Shown here in pieces: positions 16,319 through 25,577 of a stretch of 64,000 nucleotides of DNA. The position numbers and the translations under genes are program-made. This DNA comes from Leptofilum sp965223525 (GTDB lineage: Bacteria; Chloroflexota; Anaerolineae; Promineifilales; Promineifilaceae): contig NZ_OZ245005.1 of NCBI RefSeq assembly GCF_965223525.1, positions 1,488,001 through 1,552,000 of the forward strand. Direction: 5' to 3'. The notes under the pieces were generated by a model, which was not told the origin of the DNA, did not search any database, and was given only the letters and a program-made list of their open reading frames with translations. Positions within the stretch are counted from its first letter, which is position 1. Every line of letters begins with the position of its first letter.

Positions 16319-19300
16319 ATGACACAAACAATGAACCAACGAACCTTGCCTTTGCTGCCAGAAAATTCACTGGCGCTGTTTGTGCTGTTGCTGTATCGTT
16401 ACAGTGGGGAAGAGGAAGTAAATTTCTCTCTAAATGGTGAGCCAACGACCGTTGTTGTGGATAGCGGCTCGCCATTTCCTACGCTCGCACAAGCTGTTGA
16501 TGATGGTACGGCCGTTCTCTCCCTCACCGATCCGCAAAATTTGCCCACATTGGCACGGAGCCTTCACCAAAAATTACCTGCCACAGGTGAGCAGCCCATT
16601 CTCACTTTCGATGTGAACAGCGGGGTTTTGTCATACGCCGCCGCTCTTTTTGATGAGGCGACAATTGACCGCTTGGCGGGACATTGGCAAACGTTGGGGC
16701 AGGCAGTTGAAGCGCAACCAGAAACGGCCGTTTCCCAACTCCCAATCCTGACCCAACAAGAACAAAACCAACTGCTCAACGAGTGGAACGACACCAAGCA
16801 ATACGAATACCCCGGCCTGCACCAGATGTTTGAACACGTCGTGGCGGAAGCCTCCGACAGCTTGGCGATCACTTTTGAAGATCGGGAAATTAGCTACGGG
16901 GAACTGAACGGCCGTGCCAACCAAATTGCCCACGCCCTCATCAAAATGGGGGTGAAACCCCAAGATCGCACCGCCATCATGCTGGAAAATGGCCCGCAGC
17001 AAGTTGAGGCTCTTTTTGGCGTGCTGAAGGCTGGCGGCGTCTTCGTCTGCCTCGATCCCCATTACCCCACCCACCGACTGCAGGCCATCCTGGACGAAGC
17101 CCAGCCCGCCCGGTTCATTCTCGAAGCAAGCTGCCTGGAACGTCATGATGCCCTGCTGGCAAGCCTGCCCAGCGGTTGCGACCTGCTGGCGATTGATAAT
17201 TTCAATCCGGCGGAAACATCTTTTAGCGGCACTGTTTTTGGGTCTGATTTTATTGAATCGTGCAGCGAAACCAATCCTCATTTGGACTTGCGGCCTACCG
17301 ATCCGGCCTACATCGTTTACACTTCCGGCTCGACAGGTAAGCCGAAGGGCATCTTGCAGTCCCATCTCAGTTTTTGCCAATTTGTAGATTGGCAGAGCCG
17401 CTACTTTGGCATTGTGGCGCCGCAGCGGTTTGCTCAGTGGGCTTCCATTGCCTACGATGCCTCCTACTGCGAAATTTTTGGCACGCTTTGCTTTGGTGCC
17501 ACGCTGTGCATGGCCCCAGCGATGACGCGCTTTAATCCGCAGGGGCTGATTGATTGGGTGCGGGAAGCCGAGATTACGATATTGCAGATCGTCCCCAGCT
17601 TCTGCCGCCAGATGCTACAAATTTTGGAAAATGAACCGAGCCACAATGGCACTCATCCGCTGCCCACCGTACAAATGCTGCTGCTGGCGGGCGAAATTTT
17701 GCCTGTTGATTTGGCTCACGCTTGGCTCAATCGTTTTCCCAACCCGGCGAAGCTGTTCAACTTGTATGGCCCATCCGAATCTGTCCTGGCAACGTACCAC
17801 GCCATTCCTAAAGTGGAACCTGACCAGCGAGCCATTTCTGTGGGACAAGCCATTGACGGCCGTCAACTCCTCATCCTCGATAAAAACCTGCAGCTTTGCC
17901 CGATTGGGGTGCGCGGCGAACTGTACATTCGCAGCCCATACCTCACCGAGGGGTACATCGAACGCCCCGACGAGATGGCCGCCAAGTTCATCCAAAACCC
18001 GCTGCACAACGACTTTCCTGACCGCGTTTATCGCACAGGCGATATGGGTCGCTGGCTGGCCGATGGCACGATTGAGTTTTACTGCCGTCTCGACAACCTC
18101 GTTAAATTGCGGGGGATGCGGGTGGAATTGGGCGACATCGAAACCGCCCTGCGCGGGCATGAAGCCGTGCAAAACTGCGCCGTCGTGGTGCGAACCGTCA
18201 CCCGTGACAAGAGCCGCCTCATCGTCAAAGACCGCGAAACGCGTAGCAAAAGCACCGCCAGCGAGCAGCAAATTCTCATGGCCTACTACACGGCGGAACG
18301 GCCGCTTTCCGGTTACGAACTCCGCACATTTTTAGAAGAGCTGCTGCCGCCGCACATGATTCCGCAGCAGTTTGTGCAGCTAAACGAGCTGCCCTACAAC
18401 GCCAACCACAAGCTCGATCTCCGCGCCTTGCCGAAGCCGCAAAACCTGCGCCCCGACTTGCGCCAGCCCTACCTTGCCCCGCGCAACAAGCTGGAAGAAA
18501 CGATTACCGACATCTGGCAAGATGTGTTGGGCATTGATCGCGTGGGCGTGGACGATGGCTTTTTTGAGCTGGGTGGCGACTCGCTGCTGGCGATGCAGGT
18601 GCTAAACCGCACCCGCGAGGCAACCCAGGCCAAACTCTCCTTCCGCCACCTGTTTGAAAAGCAGACGGTGGCAAAGTTGGCAGAATTGGTTGGGGAAGCG
18701 CGAGAGGAAACGGCCGTTCCACCATCAATTACCCCACAAGAAATCCGCGACCATTACCCCCTTTCTGTTGCCCAGCAAGGCATATGGTTTTTGTGGAAAT
18801 TAGAGCCAGACAGCCCCTACTACACCGCCCAGGGCGTGATTCATCTACGCGGCGAGGTGGACGTGGCCATTTTGCAGCGTGCCTGGCAAACCCTCATTGA
18901 TCGGCACGTTATTTTACGGGCGAAATTTGGTGTGGATGAAAACGGCCGTCCCGTCCAAGCCTTCCCCCAGCGACAAGATGAGCTGCAACTGATCGATCTC
19001 ACCCACCTGTCAGCCGACGAACGAGAACACTATCTCAAAGCCTTCATGTACGAAAAAGGACAGCAGCCGCTCCACCTGGAGAAGCACAATCTGCTGCAAG
19101 CCAACCTGTTCAAGCTGGCCGAAGACAGCTACGACATGCCCATCACCTTCCACGAAATCACCCTCGATTTGTGGGGCTGGTCCAACATGATCCAGGATTT
19201 GGGCGCACTGTACGATGGCTTCCGGCGCGGCGAGGACAATCCGCTGCCACCGCTGCCCCTCACCTTTGCCGATTACGTTTTGTGGGAAAGCGAAGCCATC

Positions 19301-22042
19301 ACCAAAACCACCTTGCAAACGCAAGAAGCATACTGGCAAGAACAGTTGGCTGGTGAACTGCCCGTCCTCAGTCTACCAACCGACCGACCGCACCCCGCCC
19401 ATCCCACTTTCCGGGGAGAGGCTCAAGCGGTGATGCTGGATGCGGAGCTAACCGCCCAGCTAAAAGCGTTGAGCCAGCAGCAGGGCGCGACCCTGTTCAT
19501 GACCATGCTCACCGCCTTCAACATCATGCTGCGACTCTATGCGGGGCAAGATGATTTGATTGTGGGCGCACCGCTGGCCAACCGCACCCGCGACCACGCC
19601 GAAGAGCTTGTTGGCTTCTTCCTCAATATGCTGCCCTTGCGAACCAAATTTAGCGCAGACCCTAGCTTTGCCGAACTTTTGGCGCAAGTGCGCGACACGG
19701 TGACGGGCGCAATTTCCAACGCCGAATATCCCTTTAGCTGGATGCTGGAGTGGGCAAAAACCGCCCGCGACGTGAGCGTCTCCCCGGTCTTCCAGGTGAT
19801 GTTTAACATGCTCAATTTGCCGCAGTCCAGCGTGGCATTAGACGATCTCTCGTTGAGCTTTAGCGAGTTGGAAACGGGCTACATCAAGTACGATCTTGTC
19901 CTGTACGCCCACGAACATGGTGACGAAATTTTCTTGCAGTTGGCCTACCTGACGGATTTATTTGACGCGACAACGATTGAGAGAATGCTGAACAATCTGG
20001 TGGTGATTTTGCGGCAGGCGGTGGTTAATTTGGAACGGCCGTTATCCACCCTCACCCTCATCACCGAAGCTGAACGCCAAACCATCCTGCACGATTGGAA
20101 CCAAACCGCCCAAGATTTTGGCAACGAGTTGACCATCGCTGAACTGTTTGAGCAGCGGGCGGCTCAAACGCCAGAAGCCACTGCCCTCGTCTGCCAAAAC
20201 AAGACGATGAGTTACGCCGATCTGAACCAGCAGGCGAACCAGTTGGCGCATCATCTGCGCCAGAATGGGGTGGGGCAGGGCAGCTTCGTCGCCATTTGCA
20301 CCGAACGTTCGTTTGAAATGATGGTTGGGCTGCTGGGCATCTTCAAGGCAGGTGGTGCCTACGTCGCCCTTGACCCAGATTACCCGATGGCGCGGCTGCA
20401 AGACATTTTGAACGACACCCGGCCGGAGATTTTGCTGGTTCAAGAATCGGTAGACCATTTTGCCAACTTTACCGGCACAAAAATCTGTTTGGAACGGGAT
20501 TGGGCAGTAATTGACCAGCAACCAACCACTAACCTGACTAGCATAACCACGCCCAGCGACCTGATCAACATCGTCTACACTTCATCCACCACAGGCAAGC
20601 CAAAGGGCGCACGGATTCCGATGAGTGCGGTGCTGAACCGACTATTTTGGATGTGGGATGAGTACCCATTTGTGGCGGGGGATACGGTCGTCCTGCAAAA
20701 ATCATACGCGCTTGTGGCTGCCACCTGGGAACTGTTCGGCGCCTTGCTCAAAGGCATTCCCACCCTTATTTTGCAGCCAGAAGACGTGCGCGACGCGGAT
20801 TTGCTCTGGCAGGAACTAACAACCCATAAGGTGACGCATCTGCTTTCCTCCCCGGCGCTGATCGAAAATGTGCTGCAAGCGGCCGCACGCGAGGAAACCC
20901 GCTGGGACAGCCTGCGTTTTGCCACCACCAGTGCCGAACCTATCTCCCCGGCGATGGTGCAACGCTGGAAGCGTACCTTCCCCGGCGTGCCGCTACTCAA
21001 TTTGTACGGTTCCACCGAATGTTCCTCCAACGCCACCCAATTTGATGCTGCCACTTTGCCAGAAACGGCCGTGCGCGTCCCCATCGGCAAACCCTTGCCC
21101 AACATCCAAGTCTACGTCCTTGATAGCAACCTCCAGCCCGTTCCCATCGGTGCCACTGGCGAACTGTGCGTCTCTGGTGCCTGTTTGGCCGATGGCTACT
21201 TGAATTTGCCGGAACTCAGCGCAGAGAAATTCATTCCGTTATCCGTAATCGGTAAACCTTTATCGGTAAACCATAAACCGGTCACCGGTCACCAATCACC
21301 GACTACTGTTTACCGGACTGGCGATCTCGCCCGTTGGCGCAGCGACGGTCAGCTAGAGCTGGTCGGGCGGCAAGATTATCAGGTGAAGATTCGCGGCTTC
21401 CGCGTGGAGCTGAATGATATTGAGTCGGTGCTGTTGGAACATGAAGCCGTGAAGAAATGTGCTGCTGCCCTGGCGGATGTGGACAATGCCCGCAAGCGAC
21501 TGGTTGCTTACGTGGAACCTGCTGCAGATGTGCAGCCAGAAGCGTTGCGTGATTACTTACGTAATCGTCTTCCTGGCTATATGGTTCCCAGCGACTTTTT
21601 CCTGCTAGATAAGCTGCCGCTGGGGCCAACGGGCAAAATTAATCGCAAAGCGTTGCCGTCGCCGGATGAATTTGAGGTGGATATTGTGGAAACGGCCGTG
21701 CGGGCCACCACACCTCTACAAATCACTCTGGCCAACATCTGGCAGCCGCTGCTGGGGCGGGAGTGGATTGACATTCACGCCAATTTCTTTGATATAGGCG
21801 GCCACTCCCTACTGGCAACGCAGGTTGTCTCCCGCATTCGGGATCAGCTAAACGTGGAGCTATCGCAGCGTCGCTTTTTTGAAATACCCACCATCGCTGA
21901 ATTAGCGATTGAAATTGAGCAAATGCAGGCGGAAACGGCCGCTTCAGCCGCCGATGAAATGGCAGATTTAATGGCCGAATTGGACAACCTATCTGATGAA
22001 GAGGCCGAAGCGCTGTTGGCACAATTGATGGCCGAAGAATAA
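16319..22042 (+). CDS. NRPS, C'-A-T-C-A-T with one off-canonical module
   Basis: 1907 residues. Residues 1-155 are only the C-terminal part of a condensation domain (RYSGEEEVNF to LNEWNDT), so the first module is probably a loader. A1 (about 160-690) has YTSGSTGKPKG; by eye its pocket starts D-A-C-Q, substrate unclear. T1 Ser is near 754 (LGGDSLL). The C domain (813-1250) has FHEITLDLWGWS: His945, then Glu946 where the catalytic second His belongs, with Asp950 kept. A2 (1270-1800) reads YTSSTTGKPKG instead of TSGSTG, and VAATWELF puts Val where the amino-binding Asp is expected, so its substrate may not be an alpha-amino acid. T2 Ser is near 1830. The acidic helical tail (LSDEEAEALLAQLMAEE) looks like a docking segment. 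A repeat lies in A2 at 21237-21313. Confidence 0.92.
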   Translation: MTQTMNQRTLPLLPENSLALFVLLLYRYSGEEEVNFSLNGEPTTVVVDSGSPFPTLAQAVDDGTAVLSLTDPQNLPTLARSLHQKLPATGEQPILTFDVNSGVLSYAAALFDEATIDRLAGHWQTLGQAVEAQPETAVSQLPILTQQEQNQLLNEWNDTKQYEYPGLHQMFEHVVAEASDSLAITFEDREISYGELNGRANQIAHALIKMGVKPQDRTAIMLENGPQQVEALFGVLKAGGVFVCLDPHYPTHRLQAILDEAQPARFILEASCLERHDALLASLPSGCDLLAIDNFNPAETSFSGTVFGSDFIESCSETNPHLDLRPTDPAYIVYTSGSTGKPKGILQSHLSFCQFVDWQSRYFGIVAPQRFAQWASIAYDASYCEIFGTLCFGATLCMAPAMTRFNPQGLIDWVREAEITILQIVPSFCRQMLQILENEPSHNGTHPLPTVQMLLLAGEILPVDLAHAWLNRFPNPAKLFNLYGPSESVLATYHAIPKVEPDQRAISVGQAIDGRQLLILDKNLQLCPIGVRGELYIRSPYLTEGYIERPDEMAAKFIQNPLHNDFPDRVYRTGDMGRWLADGTIEFYCRLDNLVKLRGMRVELGDIETALRGHEAVQNCAVVVRTVTRDKSRLIVKDRETRSKSTASEQQILMAYYTAERPLSGYELRTFLEELLPPHMIPQQFVQLNELPYNANHKLDLRALPKPQNLRPDLRQPYLAPRNKLEETITDIWQDVLGIDRVGVDDGFFELGGDSLLAMQVLNRTREATQAKLSFRHLFEKQTVAKLAELVGEAREETAVPPSITPQEIRDHYPLSVAQQGIWFLWKLEPDSPYYTAQGVIHLRGEVDVAILQRAWQTLIDRHVILRAKFGVDENGRPVQAFPQRQDELQLIDLTHLSADEREHYLKAFMYEKGQQPLHLEKHNLLQANLFKLAEDSYDMPITFHEITLDLWGWSNMIQDLGALYDGFRRGEDNPLPPLPLTFADYVLWESEAITKTTLQTQEAYWQEQLAGELPVLSLPTDRPHPAHPTFRGEAQAVMLDAELTAQLKALSQQQGATLFMTMLTAFNIMLRLYAGQDDLIVGAPLANRTRDHAEELVGFFLNMLPLRTKFSADPSFAELLAQVRDTVTGAISNAEYPFSWMLEWAKTARDVSVSPVFQVMFNMLNLPQSSVALDDLSLSFSELETGYIKYDLVLYAHEHGDEIFLQLAYLTDLFDATTIERMLNNLVVILRQAVVNLERPLSTLTLITEAERQTILHDWNQTAQDFGNELTIAELFEQRAAQTPEATALVCQNKTMSYADLNQQANQLAHHLRQNGVGQGSFVAICTERSFEMMVGLLGIFKAGGAYVALDPDYPMARLQDILNDTRPEILLVQESVDHFANFTGTKICLERDWAVIDQQPTTNLTSITTPSDLINIVYTSSTTGKPKGARIPMSAVLNRLFWMWDEYPFVAGDTVVLQKSYALVAATWELFGALLKGIPTLILQPEDVRDADLLWQELTTHKVTHLLSSPALIENVLQAAAREETRWDSLRFATTSAEPISPAMVQRWKRTFPGVPLLNLYGSTECSSNATQFDAATLPETAVRVPIGKPLPNIQVYVLDSNLQPVPIGATGELCVSGACLADGYLNLPELSAEKFIPLSVIGKPLSVNHKPVTGHQSPTTVYRTGDLARWRSDGQLELVGRQDYQVKIRGFRVELNDIESVLLEHEAVKKCAAALADVDNARKRLVAYVEPAADVQPEALRDYLRNRLPGYMVPSDFFLLDKLPLGPTGKINRKALPSPDEFEVDIVETAVRATTPLQITLANIWQPLLGREWIDIHANFFDIGGHSLLATQVVSRIRDQLNVELSQRRFFEIPTIAELAIEIEQMQAETAASAADEMADLMAELDNLSDEEAEALLAQLMAEE
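21237..21313. repeat. GGTAATC/GGTAAAC repeat inserted in frame in an A domain
   Basis: CCGTTATCCGTAATCGGTAA begins a repeat that runs to ACTGTTTACCGG, in the loop between AEKF and the conserved YRTGDLARW. It encodes about 25 residues of low-complexity sequence (PLSVIGKPLSVNHKPVTGHQ), and both flanking core motifs are intact. Confidence 0.8.
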
Positions 22043-22049
22043 AAACAGT

Positions 22050-22105
22050 AGGACGTACCCTCGTGTGCGCCCTGGAGTGGGCAGACACGGAGGTCTGCCC
22101 TTACC
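22050..22105. repeat. GGGCAGACACGGAGGTCTGCCC hairpin repeat between NRPS genes
   Basis: The stem is GGGCAGAC (22079-22086) with GTCTGCCC (22093-22100), in a spacer that resembles a widespread intergenic repeat (gggcagacacagaggtctgcccctac). No T-run follows. It lies between the first and second NRPS genes, so it may adjust expression or RNA stability. Confidence 0.65.
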
Positions 22106-22130
22106 AAGCCGATAAATTTTAGGTAGTTGC

Positions 22131-25100
22131 ATGACAAACCAACCAACCGAGCAGAATAAGGCAAATGACCGCCTGGCGGGACTTTCCCCGGCCAAGCGGG
22201 CTTTGCTGGAAATGAAACTGAAGCAAAAACAAGCGCAGGCTGCGCCACAGGGCATCACCCGCCGCGAGGACGAGGTGGCTGCGCCACTTTCCTTTGCCCA
22301 GCAGCGGCTCTGGTTTTTGGAGCAGCTTGAGCCTGGCAGCCCTGCTTACCATATCCCGGCCATTTTTCAGCTAACGGGTGAGTTGGACGTAGCCGCACTC
22401 ACCGCCAGCCTGAACGAAATTGTGCAGCGGCATGAGGCCTTGCGGACGACGTTTACGGCCGTTAACGGCCAACCCGCCCAGCAAGTCACTGAAAACGTCA
22501 CCATCACCGTCCCCGTTGAAGATTTGCAGAGCTTGCCCACCGAGCAGCGCGAAGCTGAAATTGCTCGCCTGACTGCTGATGAGACGAGACGGCCGTTTGA
22601 CCTCACCACCGATTCTCTGCTACGCGCCTGTTTACTTAAGCTGGCTCCCAACGAGCATCGGCTCATCCTCACCATGCACCACATCGCCTCCGATGGTTGG
22701 TCACGAGGGGTATTGCTGAACGAGCTATCGGTGCTGTATAAGGATTTTTTGGCTGGGGAACGATCATCCCTCACCCCGCTGCCCATCCAATACGCCGATT
22801 TTGCCGTTTGGCAGCGAGATTATTTGCAAGGCGAACGGCTGCAAAAGCAGCTAACCTACTGGAAAAACCTGTTAGCCGATGCGCCGCCACGTCTGGAATT
22901 GCCCACCGATTTTCCTCGTCCGGCTGTGCAAGAATATCGTGGCAATCACCTGCCATTGCAAATTAACCAGACGTTGTATGAAGAACTCAAGCGCGTTAGC
23001 CAAGAAGCAGGCGCGACACTCTTCATGACCCTGCTCACCGCCTTCAACGTTCTGCTTTACCGCTACAGTCGCCAGGAAGATATTGTCGTCGGCTCGCCCA
23101 TTGCCAACCGCACCCGCGCCGAAATCGAAGGGCTGATTGGCTTTTTTGTCAACACGCTCGTCCTACGTACCGATTTGTCTGGCAATCCCACCTTTTTAGA
23201 GCTGCTGGCGCAGGTCAAAAACACGACACTGGACGCTTACGACCATCAGGATTTGCCTTTTGAGAAGCTGGTGGAAGAGCTTCAGCCAGAACGTGCCCTC
23301 AGCTACAATCCCATTTTCCAGGTGATGTTTGTCCTGCACAACGCCACAGGCGCATCCGCGCAGATGCCCGGCCTCACCGTCACGCCGCTGGAGGCCGACA
23401 CGGGCACGTCCAAGTTTGATTTGGCACTGTCATTAGTGGACGAAGCGGACGGGATGACGGGTTATTTGGAATACAACGTTGATCTCTTTGCCGAGGCGAC
23501 GATGCGCCGCTTTTGGCAACATTTCCAGATACTGCTCACCAGTATTGCCCAAAACCCATCCCAGCCAATTGGTAATTTGTCGCTGATGGATGCCGTTGAG
23601 CAAAAGCAGGTGGTGGTGGATTGGAATGAGACAACGGCCGTTTACCCTCAAATCCCCGTCCACGAACAGTTTGAACAACAGGCTGCCCAAATGCCAGAGG
23701 CCGTGGCGGCAGAATTTCCTAACCGACGCGTCACTTATGCCGAGCTAAACCGCCGCGCTAATCAATTAGCCCACGCCCTGCAAAAGCAAGGCGTAGCTCC
23801 CGACGTGAAGGTGGCTTTGTCGGTAGAGCGGTCGCTGGAAATGCTGGTGGGTCTGCTGGGTATCCTCAAGGCGGGCGGAACCTACGTGCCGCTCGACCCG
23901 ACCTATCCGCAAGAGCGGCTGGCCTACATGCTGGCCGATTCCGAGGCAAAAGTGCTCCTGACCCAGCGTAATTTGCTGCCCAACATGCCCGATCATCAAG
24001 CCAAAATACTTTGTTTGGACGCTGATTGGGACAACATCGCCCAGGAAAGTGAAGAAAATCCAACGAGTGGCGTGACGCTCGATGACCTCATTTACATTAT
24101 TTACACCTCTGGCTCAACGGGCAAGCCGAAGGGCGTAGCGTTACCCCAGCAAGCCATTGCCAATCTGCTGGCCTGGCAGCTACAAAACACAAGCTGCGGT
24201 GTGGGTGACAAAACGCTTCAATTCACCACCCTCAGCTTCGATGTAAGTTGCCAGGAGATTTTTGCCACGCTGTGCAGCGGTGGCACGCTAGTGATGATTG
24301 ATGAAGAAATCCGGCGTGATCCGGAGCAGTTGGCACAATTAGTGGCTGACAGGCAAGTGAACCGCATCTTTTTGCCTTTTGTGGCCTTGCAGCAGTTGGC
24401 TGAAGCCTTTGCCACCCAGCCAAATTTGGATTTGCATCTGCGCGAACTCATCACGGCGGGCGAACAGCTGCAAACCACACCGCCCATCGTGGCTCTGTTT
24501 GAGCGGCTGCCCAACTGCACGTTGGCAAACCATTACGGCCCCTCGGAAACGCACGTCGCCACTGCCTACGACTTGCCTGCCGACCCCAGCATCTGGGATG
24601 CGCTGCCGCCCATCGGCAAACCGATTGCCAACACGCAAATTTATTTGGTTGATCCCTTTATGCAGCCCGTGCCCATCGGCGTTCCCGGCGAACTGCTCAT
24701 CGGCGGCGACAATGTGGCGCGAGGGTATTTGAATCGGTCAGAGTTGACGGCGGAGCGGTTTATAAATTATGAATTAGGAATTATGAATGATGAAGAAGAT
24801 GACCCATTCATAATTCATAATTCATCCCTCTTAATTTACAAAACTGGCGATTTAGCCAGGTTCCGAGCCGACGGCAACATCGAATACCTGGGTCGGATTG
24901 ATCAGCAGGTGAAGATTCGTGGGTTCCGCATTGAGCCGGGGGAAATTGAGGCGGTGTTGAGTGAACATGAGGCGGTGCGGGAAACGGCCGTTCTGGCCAA
25001 ATCAGACCCATCAGGCAACAAGCGGCTAATCGCCTACGTTGTCGCCCAGCCGGAGCAAACGGCCGATGCGCTGACGCTGCGATCCTTTTTGAAAGATCGT

Positions 25101-25577
25101 CTGCCGGAGTACATGGTTCCCTCGCTGGTGATGCTGCTAGACGAGATGCCGTTGACGCCGAGCGGTAAAATCAACCGCCGCGGCTTGCCAGAACCGGATG
25201 AGTCGGCCAGAGCCGTGGTGCAGGAATTTGTGGCTCCGCGAACGGCCGTCGAAAGCATCGTCGCCAAAGTGTGGGTGGAAATCCTCGGCGTGGAAAAAGT
25301 GGGCGTGAAGGACAACTTTTTCGACTTGGGCGGACACTCTTTGTTGGCAACCCAAGTGATTTCGCGCCTGAAATCATCTTTCAAAACCAATTTGCCACTG
25401 CGGAGCTTGTTTGAATCGCCAACCATAGGGGAGTTGGCCGCGGCGATTGTGGCATTGGAAAAACAGCCGGGGCAGGCTGAGAAAATTGCGGGCGTGCTGC
25501 AAAAATTAGGTGGCATGACCCCAGAGCAGATGAAGCAACTATTGGAAGCTAAGCGACAAGCGGGAGCAACAACTTAA
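22131..25577 (+). CDS. NRPS, C-A-T, proline-like specificity
   Basis: 1148 residues. A basic N-terminal helix (LSPAKRALLEMKLKQKQ) probably docks the upstream protein. The C domain (50-480) has HHIASDGWS with both His at 183-184. The A domain (505-1030) contains FDVSCQEIFATLC, RIFLPFVALQQL, LITAGEQL and NHYGPSETHVAT. The pocket read by eye is D-V-Q-F-I-A-H-V-A, very close to known proline and 4-methylproline codes. The T domain has LGGHSLLATQV near 1065. An AATTATGAATT repeat interrupts the A domain at 24764-24831 without breaking the frame. The stop overlaps the next start (TAATG), so translation is coupled. Confidence 0.93.
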   Translation: MTNQPTEQNKANDRLAGLSPAKRALLEMKLKQKQAQAAPQGITRREDEVAAPLSFAQQRLWFLEQLEPGSPAYHIPAIFQLTGELDVAALTASLNEIVQRHEALRTTFTAVNGQPAQQVTENVTITVPVEDLQSLPTEQREAEIARLTADETRRPFDLTTDSLLRACLLKLAPNEHRLILTMHHIASDGWSRGVLLNELSVLYKDFLAGERSSLTPLPIQYADFAVWQRDYLQGERLQKQLTYWKNLLADAPPRLELPTDFPRPAVQEYRGNHLPLQINQTLYEELKRVSQEAGATLFMTLLTAFNVLLYRYSRQEDIVVGSPIANRTRAEIEGLIGFFVNTLVLRTDLSGNPTFLELLAQVKNTTLDAYDHQDLPFEKLVEELQPERALSYNPIFQVMFVLHNATGASAQMPGLTVTPLEADTGTSKFDLALSLVDEADGMTGYLEYNVDLFAEATMRRFWQHFQILLTSIAQNPSQPIGNLSLMDAVEQKQVVVDWNETTAVYPQIPVHEQFEQQAAQMPEAVAAEFPNRRVTYAELNRRANQLAHALQKQGVAPDVKVALSVERSLEMLVGLLGILKAGGTYVPLDPTYPQERLAYMLADSEAKVLLTQRNLLPNMPDHQAKILCLDADWDNIAQESEENPTSGVTLDDLIYIIYTSGSTGKPKGVALPQQAIANLLAWQLQNTSCGVGDKTLQFTTLSFDVSCQEIFATLCSGGTLVMIDEEIRRDPEQLAQLVADRQVNRIFLPFVALQQLAEAFATQPNLDLHLRELITAGEQLQTTPPIVALFERLPNCTLANHYGPSETHVATAYDLPADPSIWDALPPIGKPIANTQIYLVDPFMQPVPIGVPGELLIGGDNVARGYLNRSELTAERFINYELGIMNDEEDDPFIIHNSSLLIYKTGDLARFRADGNIEYLGRIDQQVKIRGFRIEPGEIEAVLSEHEAVRETAVLAKSDPSGNKRLIAYVVAQPEQTADALTLRSFLKDRLPEYMVPSLVMLLDEMPLTPSGKINRRGLPEPDESARAVVQEFVAPRTAVESIVAKVWVEILGVEKVGVKDNFFDLGGHSLLATQVISRLKSSFKTNLPLRSLFESPTIGELAAAIVALEKQPGQAEKIAGVLQKLGGMTPEQMKQLLEAKRQAGATT
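24764..24831. repeat. AATTATGAATT repeat inserted in frame in an A domain
   Basis: AAATTATGAATTAGGAATTA and, after a short acidic spacer, its complement CATTCATAATTCATAATTCA form an inverted repeat of about 68 bp. It lies between AERF and YKTGDLARF, exactly where the other repeat family sits in the preceding gene. Confidence 0.8.

Noticed and set aside
16631..17380. Long open frame on the minus strand (249 codons) inside the first NRPS gene
   Set aside because: It lies antisense to an intact A domain with clear motifs and has no recognisable domain of its own. Codon bias of the GC-rich NRPS gene keeps the opposite frame open.
17550..18335. 261-codon plus-strand frame offset from the first NRPS
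   Set aside because: It overlaps the A domain in another frame with an unlikely composition (many Ser, Arg and Cys). It is not a frameshifted copy of anything recognised.
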